Notes: a model not told the origin generated them from the sequence alone. 64,000 nt of DNA from Halobacteriales archaeon YIM A00010 (GCA_025041175.1 JAKCFJ010000002.1:434001-498000); one strand, 5' to 3'; counted from the first letter of the stretch, positions 53,118-62,079 are shown. Numbers and translations: made by a program.

Positions 53118-56096
53118 ATGGCCGTTGAAAAGCCACGCGGAGATCTAAGCGACTTCGAGACCTTTCGCGCCGAGCAGCCGGATCCTGACGAATACGCGGA
53201 CCTCGCTACCGATCTGCGGGCCGCTCTGGACGGGGAGGTTCGCTTTGACGAGTACACACAGGTGCTGTACGCGACCGACGGCAGCATCTACCAGGCCCGC
53301 CCCGCCGGCGTCGTCTCACCGCGGAACGCTGACGACGTGCGCCACGCGGTACGGGTCGCGGCCGAACACGGCGTCCCGATCATGGCTAGGGGAGCCGGCT
53401 CCTCGCTCGCCGGACAGGCCGTCGGGCCGGGCTGTGTGATTCTCGATATGAGTACCTACATGGACGAGATCATCGAGGTCGATCCCGACGCTCGACGCGC
53501 CCGCGTCCAGCCCGGCGTGGTGCAGGATCACTTTGATGAGTACGCCGCCCAGTGGGGGCTGAAGTTCGCGCCCGATCCTGCATCCTCGAATCGCGCGACC
53601 ATCGGCGGCGGGATCGGCAACAACTCGACGGGCGCTCACTCGGTGCGGTACGGCATCACCGACGCCTACACCGAGGCGTTGAAAGTCGTCCTCTCGGACG
53701 GCTCGCTGATCCACACCCGCGAGATCGTTCTCGACAGCCCCGAATACGAGTCGATCATCGATGAGGACGGCCGGGAGGCCGAGATATACGAAGCCGTCCG
53801 CGGGCTGGTCGAGGACAACGCCGAGGAGATCGAGGATCGTTACCCCGACCTCAAACGGAACGTCTCGGGGTACAACCTGAACCGGGTCGTCTACGAAAAC
53901 GACGACGGCGAGCGCGTTATCAACCTCTCGAAGCTCGTGGTCGGGGCCGAGTCGACGCTGGGCATCGTCGTCGAAGCCGAGATCAGCCTCGTGACCGTTC
54001 CCGAGGAGACCGCGCTCGCGCTCTACTGCTTCGAGGATCTGATCGACGCGCTCGAAGCCGTCCCGCGGGCGCTCGAACACGAGGTGAGCGCTGTCGAGCT
54101 CATGGACGAAGAAGTGTTCCGGCTGGCCCGCGAATCCGAGCAGTTCGCCCGGTACGAAGCGCCGATCCCCGACGCTGCCGCGGCAGCGCTGATGGTGGAG
54201 TTCGATTCGGAACTGCACGACGATCTCGAAGCACCGATCACGGAGACGAACGAGCGCTTTCTCGAGAACGGCGACGCCTTCGACGTGCTCGAAGCCTACG
54301 CCCCCGAGGAACAGGGAAAGCTCTGGAAGCTCCGCAAAGCCGCGATCCCGCTGTTGATGAGCCTCGACGGCGACCCGAAGCCGTATCCATTCATCGAGGA
54401 CGCGACGGTCCCCCCCGAGGAGCTCGCGGAATACGTCGGGACGTTCATGGACGTGCTCGAGGAGCACGACACCTCGGCGGCCTACTTCGCCCACGCCGGC
54501 AGCGGCACCCTCCACATCCGGCCGATCCTCAACCTCAAGGAGAGCGAGGGAATTCAGCGGATGAGATCCATCTCCGAGGACGTGACCGATCTCGTCTCGG
54601 ACCACCACGGCTCGTTTTCGGGCGAACACGGCGACGGTCTCGCGCGCACTGAGTTCAACCGGAAGATGTACGGCGAAGACCTCTGGTCGGCGTTCAAAGC
54701 GGTCAAGTCGGCGTTCGATCCCGACTGGCTGATGAACCCGGGGAAAGTCGTTTACAGGGATGGTGACCGAACGGACATGCGCGAGAACCTCCGCTACGGC
54801 GACGGATACGCCTCGATCGAGCCACAGACCACACTCGATTTCGAAGACGACGGTGGATTTTCTCACCTCGTCGAGCTGTGTAACGGCTGTGGCACCTGCC
54901 GACAGACCGACGACGTGATGTGTCCGACCTACCGGGGATCGAAAGCGGAGATCGAGACCACCCGCGGTCGGGCGAACATGCTCCGGGCGGCGATCAGCGG
55001 CGAAATCCCCGAGGAGGAGATCTACACCGAGCGCTTCCAGGCGGAGGTGCTCGACCTCTGTGTCGGCTGCAAGGGGTGTAAGAGCGACTGTCCCACGGGT
55101 GTGGACATGGCCAAGCTCAAAGCCGAAACCAAACACCAGTACCACCAACAGGAGGGGATCAGCCCCAGAGAACGCCTGTTTGGCAACATCGACGCCGCCG
55201 CGAAGGTCGCCAGCGCGCTCGCGCCGCTGTCGAATCTCGGGCCGAAACTCCCCGGGGCGCGGGCGGCGATGGAGTCGCTCCTCGGCATCGCTGGCGACCG
55301 CAAACTGCCGTCGTTCCGTCGGGAATCGCTCCAGGACTGGTACGAGGAACGCGGTCCCCGCGTGAGCGAACGCGAGGCCGACCGGAAGGTCGTGTTGTTC
55401 CCGGACACGTACACGAACTACAGCAACCCTGGACCGGGGAAAGGGGCCGTTCGGGTGCTCGAGGCCGCGAACGTCCACGTGGCTATCCCCGACGACCTCG
55501 CGCCCAGCGGGCGGGCGGCCTACTCCGTGGCGATGCTCGACGCCGCCCAGAAACGCGCCCGGAAAAACGTCGAGCGGTTCGAGGCGTATCTCGAGGACGG
55601 CTACGAGATCGTCGCCGTCGAGCCCTCCGACGCGGTGGTCTTCCAGGACGAGTACCGCGACTTGCTCGACGGACCGGCTGCCGAACGGGTGGCCGACCAC
55701 GCGTATGGAATCTGTGAATACCTCGACGCCTACCGCGCTGTCGAGGATCTGGATCTCGCTCCGACCGAACAAAGGCTGAGCTACCACGGCCACTGCCACC
55801 AGCACGCCGCCGGCACGGACCACCACGCGGTGGGCGTGCTCCGGCGGGCGGGGTACGCTGTCGATCCGTTGGATTCGGGCTGTTGTGGCATGGCCGGCTC
55901 CTTCGGCTACGAGGCCGAACACTACGACCTCTCGAAAGCGATCGCCAGCCGGCTCTTCGAGAAGATCGACGACAGCGACGGCGAGGCGGTCGTCGCCCCC
56001 GGCGCGTCGTGTCGCAGCCAGATCGGGGACCGCGAGGACCGGGAGAACCCACCCCACCCTATCGAGAAGGTGGCAGCGCTCCTCCCACCCCGATAG
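53118..56096 (+). CDS. FAD-linked D-lactate dehydrogenase fused to Fe-S/CCG domains
   Basis: 992 residues. The N-terminal 470 are an FAD-binding type 4 oxidoreductase (R-G-A-G-S-S-L-A-G-Q-A-V-G-P, S-N-R-A-T-I-G-G-G-I-G-N-N, G-A-E-S-T-L-G-I-V, H-A-G-S-G-T-L-H-I-R-P). Two 4Fe-4S motifs (C-N-G-C-G-T-C-R-Q, C-V-G-C-K-G-C-K-S-D-C-P) and a CCG domain with H-C-H-Q-H and D-S-G-C-C-G-M-A-G-S-F-G-Y follow. This is the GlcD-GlcF-type fusion of D-lactate/2-hydroxyacid dehydrogenases, feeding electrons to quinone. Glycolate is an alternative substrate. The lactate permease 125 nt downstream favours lactate. Confidence 0.88.
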   Translation: MAVEKPRGDLSDFETFRAEQPDPDEYADLATDLRAALDGEVRFDEYTQVLYATDGSIYQARPAGVVSPRNADDVRHAVRVAAEHGVPIMARGAGSSLAGQAVGPGCVILDMSTYMDEIIEVDPDARRARVQPGVVQDHFDEYAAQWGLKFAPDPASSNRATIGGGIGNNSTGAHSVRYGITDAYTEALKVVLSDGSLIHTREIVLDSPEYESIIDEDGREAEIYEAVRGLVEDNAEEIEDRYPDLKRNVSGYNLNRVVYENDDGERVINLSKLVVGAESTLGIVVEAEISLVTVPEETALALYCFEDLIDALEAVPRALEHEVSAVELMDEEVFRLARESEQFARYEAPIPDAAAAALMVEFDSELHDDLEAPITETNERFLENGDAFDVLEAYAPEEQGKLWKLRKAAIPLLMSLDGDPKPYPFIEDATVPPEELAEYVGTFMDVLEEHDTSAAYFAHAGSGTLHIRPILNLKESEGIQRMRSISEDVTDLVSDHHGSFSGEHGDGLARTEFNRKMYGEDLWSAFKAVKSAFDPDWLMNPGKVVYRDGDRTDMRENLRYGDGYASIEPQTTLDFEDDGGFSHLVELCNGCGTCRQTDDVMCPTYRGSKAEIETTRGRANMLRAAISGEIPEEEIYTERFQAEVLDLCVGCKGCKSDCPTGVDMAKLKAETKHQYHQQEGISPRERLFGNIDAAAKVASALAPLSNLGPKLPGARAAMESLLGIAGDRKLPSFRRESLQDWYEERGPRVSEREADRKVVLFPDTYTNYSNPGPGKGAVRVLEAANVHVAIPDDLAPSGRAAYSVAMLDAAQKRARKNVERFEAYLEDGYEIVAVEPSDAVVFQDEYRDLLDGPAAERVADHAYGICEYLDAYRAVEDLDLAPTEQRLSYHGHCHQHAAGTDHHAVGVLRRAGYAVDPLDSGCCGMAGSFGYEAEHYDLSKAIASRLFEKIDDSDGEAVVAPGASCRSQIGDREDRENPPHPIEKVAALLPPR

Positions 56097-56135
56097 CCGA
56101 TCACATCGAGTATGATCCATCTTATAACAACCGAC

Positions 56136-56144
56136 ATATTTATT
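56136..56144 (+). promoter_or_regulatory. TATA box of the lactate permease transcript
   Basis: ATATTTATT lies 80 nt before the permease ATG but only about 30 nt before the ATG at 56171, so the message would begin just ahead of the small leader ORF. Confidence 0.5.
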
Positions 56145-56170
56145 GTACAGTGAATGTATGTAGGTGTTGG

Positions 56171-56221
56171 ATGTTCACGATGGACACGCAGTTCACACGG
56201 ACCGATACGGAGGCGCGTTGA
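56171..56221 (+). CDS. 16-codon leader ORF before the lactate permease
   Basis: ATG at 56171 opens M-F-T-M-D-T-Q-F-T-R-T-D-T-E-A-R and TGA at 56219-56221 touches the permease ATG. The TATA box at 56136-56144 fits an almost leaderless start here. The ribosome site of the permease lies inside this ORF, so its translation should affect permease translation. The peptide is hydrophilic, with four Thr and no family match. Confidence 0.45.
   Translation: MFTMDTQFTRTDTEAR
56209..56213 (+). promoter_or_regulatory. ribosome binding site of the lactate permease
   Basis: GGAGG ends 8 nt before the ATG at 56222. In this leaderless-rich genome it singles out 56222 as an internal start on a longer message. 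Confidence 0.6.
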
Positions 56222-57934
56222 ATGGTCGTTGACATCGCGTTCGCGGTGTTGCCGCTGGTGGTCGTTGCGGTGTTGCTGGTCGGGCGGTTGTGGCCAGCGA
56301 CGCGCGTGATGCCGATCGCGTGGCTCACCGCCCTCGCGGTCGGGTTTTTCGCCTGGAACATGTCCGTTGATTGGCTCGTGGCCGCCTCGGTCGTCGGCGT
56401 GATGACCGCTCTAGAGATCCTCTGGATCGTCTTCGGCGCGCTGGTGTTGTTGTACACCCTGTTGCACGCCGGCGCATTCGACCGGATCAACCGAGGGTTT
56501 GCAGCGATCAGCGAGGACCGGCGCGTTCAGATCGTGTTGCTCGGATTCTTTCTTGCGACGTTCATCGAGGGTGCCGCGGGCTTTGGAACGCCGGCAGCAG
56601 TCGTTGCGCCGCTGCTGTTGGGGCTGGGATTTCCGGCGCTAGCGGCGGTGATCGCCGCGTTGATCGGACACATCATCGCCGTCACGTACGGCGCGGTCGG
56701 CACGCCGATCATCGTCGGCATCCAGAGACCGCTCGCGGACGTCGCGTTCACCCGCGAGCTGATCCAAGCCGAAGGGATGACCGTCTCTCAGTTCGCCACC
56801 GAGGTCGCGGCGTGGGCCGCGACGTATCACGCGCTCGTGGGCTTTGTGATGCCGCTGTTCGCGGTCGGAATGGTGGTGTACTTCTTCGGTGAGGAGCGTT
56901 CGCTCGGGCCCGCGTGGAGGGTCGCGCCGCTGTGTCTGTTCTCCGGAATCGCCTTCGCCGTGCCCTACTGGGCGTCGGCGTGGTTTCTCACGGCGGAGTT
57001 CCCGGCCCTGATCGGCTCAATGGTCGGAGGGACGATCGTGGTCGCAGCGCTGCGCGCGGGGTATTTCCTTCCGGACGACGAGTGGGACTTCCCGCCCCGC
57101 GAGGAGTGGCCCGACCACTGGGTCGGAACCATCGATTCCGGCGAGAACGGAGCCGGATCCGAGGCGGGCCCTGCCACAAACAGCCAGGGGATGAGACTGT
57201 CGAAAGCGTGGGCACCGTACGTCGTCCTCGTCGGTTTGCTCGTCGTCACCCGCGCGATCGATCCGATCGCGGCGTTCCTCCAACGCTCGCTGTTTCTCAT
57301 CCAGTGGAACGGAATCCTCGGAACGACGCTCGGAGGCGAGATCCAGTGGGCGTTCGTCCCTGGAACGTGGCTGATCATCAGCGCGCTGATCGCCATCCCG
57401 CTGTTCGGAATGGGGCGCACGCAGATCAGCGCAGCGTGGCGCGAGGCCGGCGAGAAGATCGTTGCCCCCTTCATCGCGCTGGTGTTCGTCATCGCAATGG
57501 TGCAGGTGATGCTCCAGTCGGGCAGCCACCCCGGCGCACCCGAGGCCGGCAGCATGATCGTCGTGCTCGCAGGGGCGACCGCGGACCTGTTCGGTCCCGC
57601 CTACCCTGCCATCGCAGCACTGATCGGCGCGCTCGGGGCCGCAATGGCCGGATCGAACACCGTTTCGAACATCACGTTCGGCGCGTTCCAGCTCGAGGCC
57701 GCCGCACAGCTCGGTCTGCCACACCAGATCATCGTCGGCGCGCAAGCCGTCGGGGGCGCGATCGGTAACCTCGTGGCGATCCACAACGTCGTCGCGGCGC
57801 TCGCGACCGTCGGCCTCGTCGGACAGGAGGGGCGGATCATTCGGCTCAACCTCATCCCGCTGATCTACTACGCGATCCTCGTCGGACTCTGGGCGCTTCT
57901 GTTCTCTTACGTGCTGTTCCCGAACGTATTCTGA
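56222..57934 (+). CDS. lctP: L-lactate permease (LctP family)
   Basis: 570 residues with about 13 membrane segments. The family motif F-I-E-G-A-A-G-F-G-T-P-A-A-V is at 114-127 and G-S-N-T-V-S-N-I-T-F-G near residue 479. It is a 2-hydroxymonocarboxylate (lactate or glycolate) transporter. A hydrophilic loop of about 40 residues (S-G-E-N-G-A-G-S-E-A-G-P) lies in the middle, as in other members. It lies directly after the D-lactate dehydrogenase-like gene. It could import external lactate or export lactate made from deoxysugars. Confidence 0.9.
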   Translation: MVVDIAFAVLPLVVVAVLLVGRLWPATRVMPIAWLTALAVGFFAWNMSVDWLVAASVVGVMTALEILWIVFGALVLLYTLLHAGAFDRINRGFAAISEDRRVQIVLLGFFLATFIEGAAGFGTPAAVVAPLLLGLGFPALAAVIAALIGHIIAVTYGAVGTPIIVGIQRPLADVAFTRELIQAEGMTVSQFATEVAAWAATYHALVGFVMPLFAVGMVVYFFGEERSLGPAWRVAPLCLFSGIAFAVPYWASAWFLTAEFPALIGSMVGGTIVVAALRAGYFLPDDEWDFPPREEWPDHWVGTIDSGENGAGSEAGPATNSQGMRLSKAWAPYVVLVGLLVVTRAIDPIAAFLQRSLFLIQWNGILGTTLGGEIQWAFVPGTWLIISALIAIPLFGMGRTQISAAWREAGEKIVAPFIALVFVIAMVQVMLQSGSHPGAPEAGSMIVVLAGATADLFGPAYPAIAALIGALGAAMAGSNTVSNITFGAFQLEAAAQLGLPHQIIVGAQAVGGAIGNLVAIHNVVAALATVGLVGQEGRIIRLNLIPLIYYAILVGLWALLFSYVLFPNVF

Positions 57935-58138
57935 TCTGCTTCTTTCTGTGATTCGGTGTGCCAACCTCCCCCTCCTAGCTGATGACCCCATCGAATATTT
58001 CACTTCCATGATATCTATTACCTACCATTAAAGTGATATGAATATAAGTAGTTGGATCGTATGACGGTCAGCCAGCGGCCGGCACTGGTCTCACTGTCGT
58101 TTCGGGCTCCGTGGCGCTCTGTGTCCACGCAGACAGCG

Positions 58139-58540
58139 TTAGCCGCCGCCGTGCGGGATGACTTCGTCGGGGCGAATCTTGAGGAGGACTCGGGTGGTTT
58201 GGATTTCGAACTGATAGTCAGAGCCGGTGTAGCGTTGAGCGAGCTCGTCGATGTGCTCACGAGCACCGTCTTCCGTGATCTCGTCCACCTCACCGATGAC
58301 CGAGAGCGCCCGGTACGGATCATCCGGATCGGTCATCCCCACCCCGACCCGTTGATCCTGTCGAGCGTTTTGCTCCTTTCGGCGGCCGCGTTCCGTGTTC
58401 ACGAGCAGCCGGTTTTCGGTGTCGTCGTAGCCGATCCACACTGGAGTCACGTGAGGGAACCCCTCGGGCGTCAGCGTGGCCACGTACGCGAAGGTTGCCT
58501 GTTCGAACAGATCCTGGAAATCACTCGGAATCGACGCCAT
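58139..58540 (-). CDS. PPOX-class, probably F420-binding protein
   Basis: 133 residues, a single split-barrel of the pyridoxamine 5'-phosphate oxidase superfamily. Y-V-A-T-L-T-P-E-G-F-P-H-V-T-P-V-W, then L-L-V-N-T-E-R-G-R-R-K and D-P-D-D-P-Y-R-A-L match the F420-dependent class more than FMN-dependent PNPOx. It may reduce a small substrate with F420H2. It follows the LivK-like gene by 57 nt on the same strand, so it could be the last gene of that operon. Confidence 0.78.
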   Translation of the reverse strand: MASIPSDFQDLFEQATFAYVATLTPEGFPHVTPVWIGYDDTENRLLVNTERGRRKEQNARQDQRVGVGMTDPDDPYRALSVIGEVDEITEDGAREHIDELAQRYTGSDYQFEIQTTRVLLKIRPDEVIPHGGG

Positions 58541-58597
58541 GAACGTTCATTACTCCCCCCAGGCTCTTCATACTACTGTTCGCTACGGTTGACAGCT

Positions 58598-59722
58598 CTA
58601 CAGCGGTTCGACGCGCCGGTGACTTTCGGGCCACACCACGCGTTTCTTGCCGGACTGCCACTGGACAGTGACGGGCGCGTGTCCGACCTGCTTGCCCGCG
58701 GCGTCGATCCGAAACCGCCCGTAAAACGTCGTGAAGTCCGCTGTGTCCGCCGCGTTTCGCAGCTGTCGTTGGTCGATGGTTTCCGTGGTAGCGTCGTAGC
58801 CTCCCGCGAGACACCGCTCGATGACAATCCCCGTAGCGAACGCCTGAACGGCCGGGTAGTCAGTCGCTTGGACCGGCGTGGACTCGAACAGGGCGACGAC
58901 GTCCGCCGGCGATGGGCCGTAGTCGGGGGCGTGATCGAGAGCGGGCTCCCATTGGCTGGGACCGAAAACGCCGTGTGCTGCGTCGCCCAACTGTTCGCCG
59001 AACGCCGAGATTCCCGCGGCCACGGATCCGATCGCCTCGGGGGCATCGCGGCCAACCAGCTCGCTCACGAGCCGAACGTCGTCCTCGAACGATCCCGCAA
59101 CGAGCACGAGCCCAGGACCGTCCGCTCGGAGCGATTCGACGATCGACGCGGCGTCGTCCAGGGGCGGCTCCCACGTCCGCTCCCCGACGGTAACGCCCAA
59201 ATCGCGCGCGTGAGCCGTTGCCCCGGACGCGACGGCGTCCCCGAAGGAACCGCTGCGCGACCAGCAGACCGCAGCCCGGGAGACCGAGCGACCACTCCGT
59301 TCCAACGCGTCGAGCACGCCGTGGAAGTAGCGGCTGGCCGGTGTAAGAACGCTGACCAGCCACCGGGATTTCTCCTCATAGAGCGCGTCCGTTGCGCCGC
59401 TGTGATTCCAGAGGACCATCTCGTGAGCGTCAGCAACGGGGGTTGTGGCTCGGGTTAGCCCGCTGGAATACGGTCCGAACAGGAGATCGACCTCGTCGTC
59501 TCGGATCAGCCGGCGGGTCAGGCGCGCAGCGAGAGCCGACCGGCTCTCGTCGTCGTATCGAACCAGTTCGAGCGGCCGGTGTCCGCTGCCGAGCCTGAGA
59601 CCGCCACGAGCGTTCACACGGCGAACCCAGCGGTTGACCCCCGCGAGCACCTGTCTCCCTTGGCGGCTGAACCGCCCGCTCACGGAAACCGGCAGCCCGA
59701 CGAGCAGAGGTTCGGGCGTCAT
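58598..59722 (-). CDS. LivK-type periplasmic-binding-fold protein without signal peptide
   Basis: 374 residues with the type I periplasmic binding fold of branched-chain amino acid/amide binders (L-L-V-G-L-P-V-S-V-S-G-R-F, D-L-L-F-G-P-Y-S-S-G-L-T, S-V-L-T-P-A-S-R-Y-F). The protein starts directly at the fold (M-T-P-E-P-L-L-V-G), with no Tat or Sec signal and no lipobox. No permease or ATPase lies nearby. It may sense a metabolite in the cytoplasm, or may be anchored by another protein. It is downstream of the F420-dependent oxidoreductase gene by 54 nt on the same strand. Confidence 0.72.
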   Translation of the reverse strand: MTPEPLLVGLPVSVSGRFSRQGRQVLAGVNRWVRRVNARGGLRLGSGHRPLELVRYDDESRSALAARLTRRLIRDDEVDLLFGPYSSGLTRATTPVADAHEMVLWNHSGATDALYEEKSRWLVSVLTPASRYFHGVLDALERSGRSVSRAAVCWSRSGSFGDAVASGATAHARDLGVTVGERTWEPPLDDAASIVESLRADGPGLVLVAGSFEDDVRLVSELVGRDAPEAIGSVAAGISAFGEQLGDAAHGVFGPSQWEPALDHAPDYGPSPADVVALFESTPVQATDYPAVQAFATGIVIERCLAGGYDATTETIDQRQLRNAADTADFTTFYGRFRIDAAGKQVGHAPVTVQWQSGKKRVVWPESHRRVEPL

Positions 59723-59776
59723 GACGGTTCATCCTACTCGGTGTACGAAGTAATTTGTTTGGGACGAGCGGCGGAT

Positions 59777-60802
59777 TCAGCGGAACTCGGGTTCGACCTC
59801 GTCGGCGAACAGTTCCATTCCTGTGGTGTCCGGGAAGTCCACGAACCAGAACTGGAACTTCGTGACGCCGGCATCGATGCGCGTCTCGATCGCCCGAGCG
59901 CACTCTTCGGGCGATCCGACGATGAAGTAGTCGCCGGCGTTGTCCCGAGTGATGTCTGGCTGGTCGGTGTACGCCTCCTCGAACTGGATCGGCGTCATTA
60001 GATCGAGCAGCCGTTCACGTTTTTCCCTGTCGCGGGTACAGACGATGTGACCGTCCCACGAGTACTCGATCTCATCGGGATCCCGTCCCACCGACTCGCA
60101 GTGGTTCTCGATGACGTCGATCTTGTGCTGTAGGGTATCGATATCGCCGTTGAACACGTCCGTGTTCCAGATGTCGGCGTGCTTGGCGACGAGTTTGAGC
60201 GTCACTTGTTCACCCTGTCCCCCGACGAGGATCGGCGGGTGTGGATCCTGGACCGGGCCGGGCGCACAGTAGGCGTCCTCGATCCGGTAGTGATCGCCGT
60301 CGAAGTGGGCCCCATCGCTGCCGGCGTCCCACAGCCGCTTTATCAGCCGGATCGACTCGTCCAGACGCATCAGCCGCTCGAAGCCGTCGCGGTACTCCCA
60401 GCCGTAGGCGTCGTATTCGGGTTCGTGCCACCCGGCACCGATCCCGAGCTGCAGCCGTCCGTCCGAGACGACATCGAGAGTAGCCGCCATCTTCGCAACC
60501 AACGCGGGATTGCGATAATCGTTACAGAGGACGAGCGAACCGATATCGATGTCGTCGGTGAAGCCGGCCATCGCCGACAGCAGCGTCCAACACTCGTACT
60601 CGGCGTGGTCGCGGCCGAGCAGCAGATGATCCGGTGCCCACGCCGCGTCGAACCCCAACGTTTCCGCCGTTTCGATCCCCTTCCGCGTCGTTTCCCAGTC
60701 GAGCGCCTCGTAGGCCGGCGTATCTCGGTGAACGGGCTCGTTACCCTCCGCTGGCGCACCGGCGAACACAGGAACGTTGTACTCGAAGCTGATCTCTGGC
60801 AT
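59777..60802 (-). CDS. luciferase-like, F420-dependent oxidoreductase
   Basis: 341 residues from the ATG at 60802 (M-P-E-I-S-F-E-Y-N-V-P), with GGAG 5 nt upstream. The LLM barrel shows G-F-D-A-A-W-A-P-D-H-L, L-V-L-C-N-D-Y-R-N-P-A-L-V-A-K, L-G-I-G-A-G-W-H-E-P-E-Y and I-L-V-G-G-Q-G. The family includes F420-dependent glucose-6-phosphate dehydrogenase. The start lies 2 nt after the stop of the rhamnonate dehydratase-like gene, so the two are translated from one message. A sugar or sugar-acid dehydrogenase role is therefore plausible, but is inference. Confidence 0.82.
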   Translation of the reverse strand: MPEISFEYNVPVFAGAPAEGNEPVHRDTPAYEALDWETTRKGIETAETLGFDAAWAPDHLLLGRDHAEYECWTLLSAMAGFTDDIDIGSLVLCNDYRNPALVAKMAATLDVVSDGRLQLGIGAGWHEPEYDAYGWEYRDGFERLMRLDESIRLIKRLWDAGSDGAHFDGDHYRIEDAYCAPGPVQDPHPPILVGGQGEQVTLKLVAKHADIWNTDVFNGDIDTLQHKIDVIENHCESVGRDPDEIEYSWDGHIVCTRDREKRERLLDLMTPIQFEEAYTDQPDITRDNAGDYFIVGSPEECARAIETRIDAGVTKFQFWFVDFPDTTGMELFADEVEPEFR

Positions 60803-60804
60803 GA

Positions 60805-62010
60805 TTACTCCACGGCGAAGTGGTCGAGCGCCTCGCGGTTGAGCTCGGCGCTCAACCCTTCTCCCTCGGGCAGCCCGATGACCCCGTCCTCGGCGGACGG
60901 TGGGTGCTGGTAGATGGCGTCGGCGTACGTCGAGTCCTTGCCTTCTCGTTGCTCTTTGTACCACTCGGGGATCGGGAAGTACTCCGCCATCGGGGCGTTG
61001 GTCGACGCCGCGATGAAATGGAGGTGGGGGTTCGTTCCCGAGTGGGGAATAACCGGCACGTCGTGGGCGCTCGCCATGGCATCGATGCGGCGGAGTTCGG
61101 TCAGTCCGCCACACCGGTGGACGTCGGGCTGGAGAATGTCGACCGCACCGCGCTCGAGAAGCTCCTTGTGGCCCCAGCGGGTGAACTCGTGTTCGCCCCC
61201 GGAGATCGGGATGTCGGTCGACGCCCGAACGTCCGCGTAGCCCTCGATGTCGTCGGGGATAACCGGCTCTTCGACCCACTCCAAGTCGTATTTCTCGAGG
61301 CGATCGAGCATCTTCTTCGCGTAGCGGACGTTCCACCCCATATAGGCGTCAGCCGCGAGCTTGATGTCGTGGCCGACGGCGTCCCGGACCGTGGCAACGA
61401 TCTCCTCGTTTTTCTTCATGCCGCTGCGTCCGGCGCTGGGTCCGTACTGAAAGCGCATTTTCATCGCGTCGAACCCCTGTTCCACGTAGTCGATCGCCTC
61501 CTGTTCGAGCGTTTCGTGGTCGACCGGGTGGAGGTTGCTCGCATAACAGGGGATCTCCTCCCTCACGGGTCCGCCGAGTAGCTCGTAGACGGGTTTGTTC
61601 GCCGCCTTCCCCGCGATGTCCCACAGCGCCAGATCCACGGCGCTGATCGCCTCGACTGCGGCCCCTTTCCGACCGAACGGAATGGTCGCGCGGTACATGA
61701 CGTCCCAGAGCGTCTCCCGTTCGTGTGGGTCCTCGCCGACAATGAGCTTCGACAGCGTTTCGTCGACAATTGTGGCGATGGCTCCCGTCGCCCAGTTGCC
61801 GTGACCGACGCCGGTGATCCCCGCATCGGTTTCCACCTCGACCACGACATCCCCGACCGGTCCCATCCACTTCCGGCGGGCCTGCGGATTGTCCCCCTCG
61901 GCGTTGTTGTACTCCTCGTATTCGCTCATCACGGTGACGAGCGGAAATTCGACGAACTCGCCCCACGATTCCGTACTGACGTTGGTCGCGGATACAGCTG
62001 TGATCTCCAT
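60805..62010 (-). CDS. L-rhamnonate dehydratase-like enolase-superfamily enzyme
   Basis: 401 residues, the usual length of RhmD. R-R-K-W-M-G-P-V-G-D near residue 46, R-K-G-A-A-V-E-A-I-S-A-V-D-L-A-L-W-D near 116, and L-L-G-G-P-V-R-E-E match bacterial L-rhamnonate dehydratase closely in order. The metal ligands D in A-A-D-A-Y-M, E in W-V-E-E-P and E in G-G-E-H-E-F-T-R-W-G are present, and the catalytic His is in V-I-P-H-S-G. It removes water from a 6-deoxysugar acid to give the 2-keto-3-deoxy acid. First gene of a run that continues with the F420-type oxidoreductase. Confidence 0.82.
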   Translation of the reverse strand: MEITAVSATNVSTESWGEFVEFPLVTVMSEYEEYNNAEGDNPQARRKWMGPVGDVVVEVETDAGITGVGHGNWATGAIATIVDETLSKLIVGEDPHERETLWDVMYRATIPFGRKGAAVEAISAVDLALWDIAGKAANKPVYELLGGPVREEIPCYASNLHPVDHETLEQEAIDYVEQGFDAMKMRFQYGPSAGRSGMKKNEEIVATVRDAVGHDIKLAADAYMGWNVRYAKKMLDRLEKYDLEWVEEPVIPDDIEGYADVRASTDIPISGGEHEFTRWGHKELLERGAVDILQPDVHRCGGLTELRRIDAMASAHDVPVIPHSGTNPHLHFIAASTNAPMAEYFPIPEWYKEQREGKDSTYADAIYQHPPSAEDGVIGLPEGEGLSAELNREALDHFAVE

Positions 62011-62059
62011 CGTGCGCTACCAGTACCGTTCAGTCGGGGGTGCTAAAATCTTTCTGTCA

Positions 62060-62073
62060 GTGAAATTTTCCAC
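62060..62073. promoter_or_regulatory. imperfect palindrome upstream of the rhamnonate dehydratase-like gene
   Basis: On the minus strand GTGGAAAATTTCAC lies about 15 bp upstream of the TATA-like AGATTTTAGC. It resembles IclR-type sites (GGAAA-TTTCC) and the motif at 62990-63003 (GGGAAAGTTCCAC). Confidence 0.4.
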
Positions 62074-62079
62074 GGCAAC

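Noticed and set aside
53316-56120. Very long open frame antisense to the D-lactate dehydrogenase-like gene
   Set aside because: Long antisense frames are common opposite GC-rich haloarchaeal genes; the sense frame has all catalytic motifs.
60803-61336. Upstream extension of the F420-type oxidoreductase frame
   Set aside because: Arg-rich shadow of the rhamnonate dehydratase-like gene; the ATG at 60802 with GGAG upstream fits the family start.
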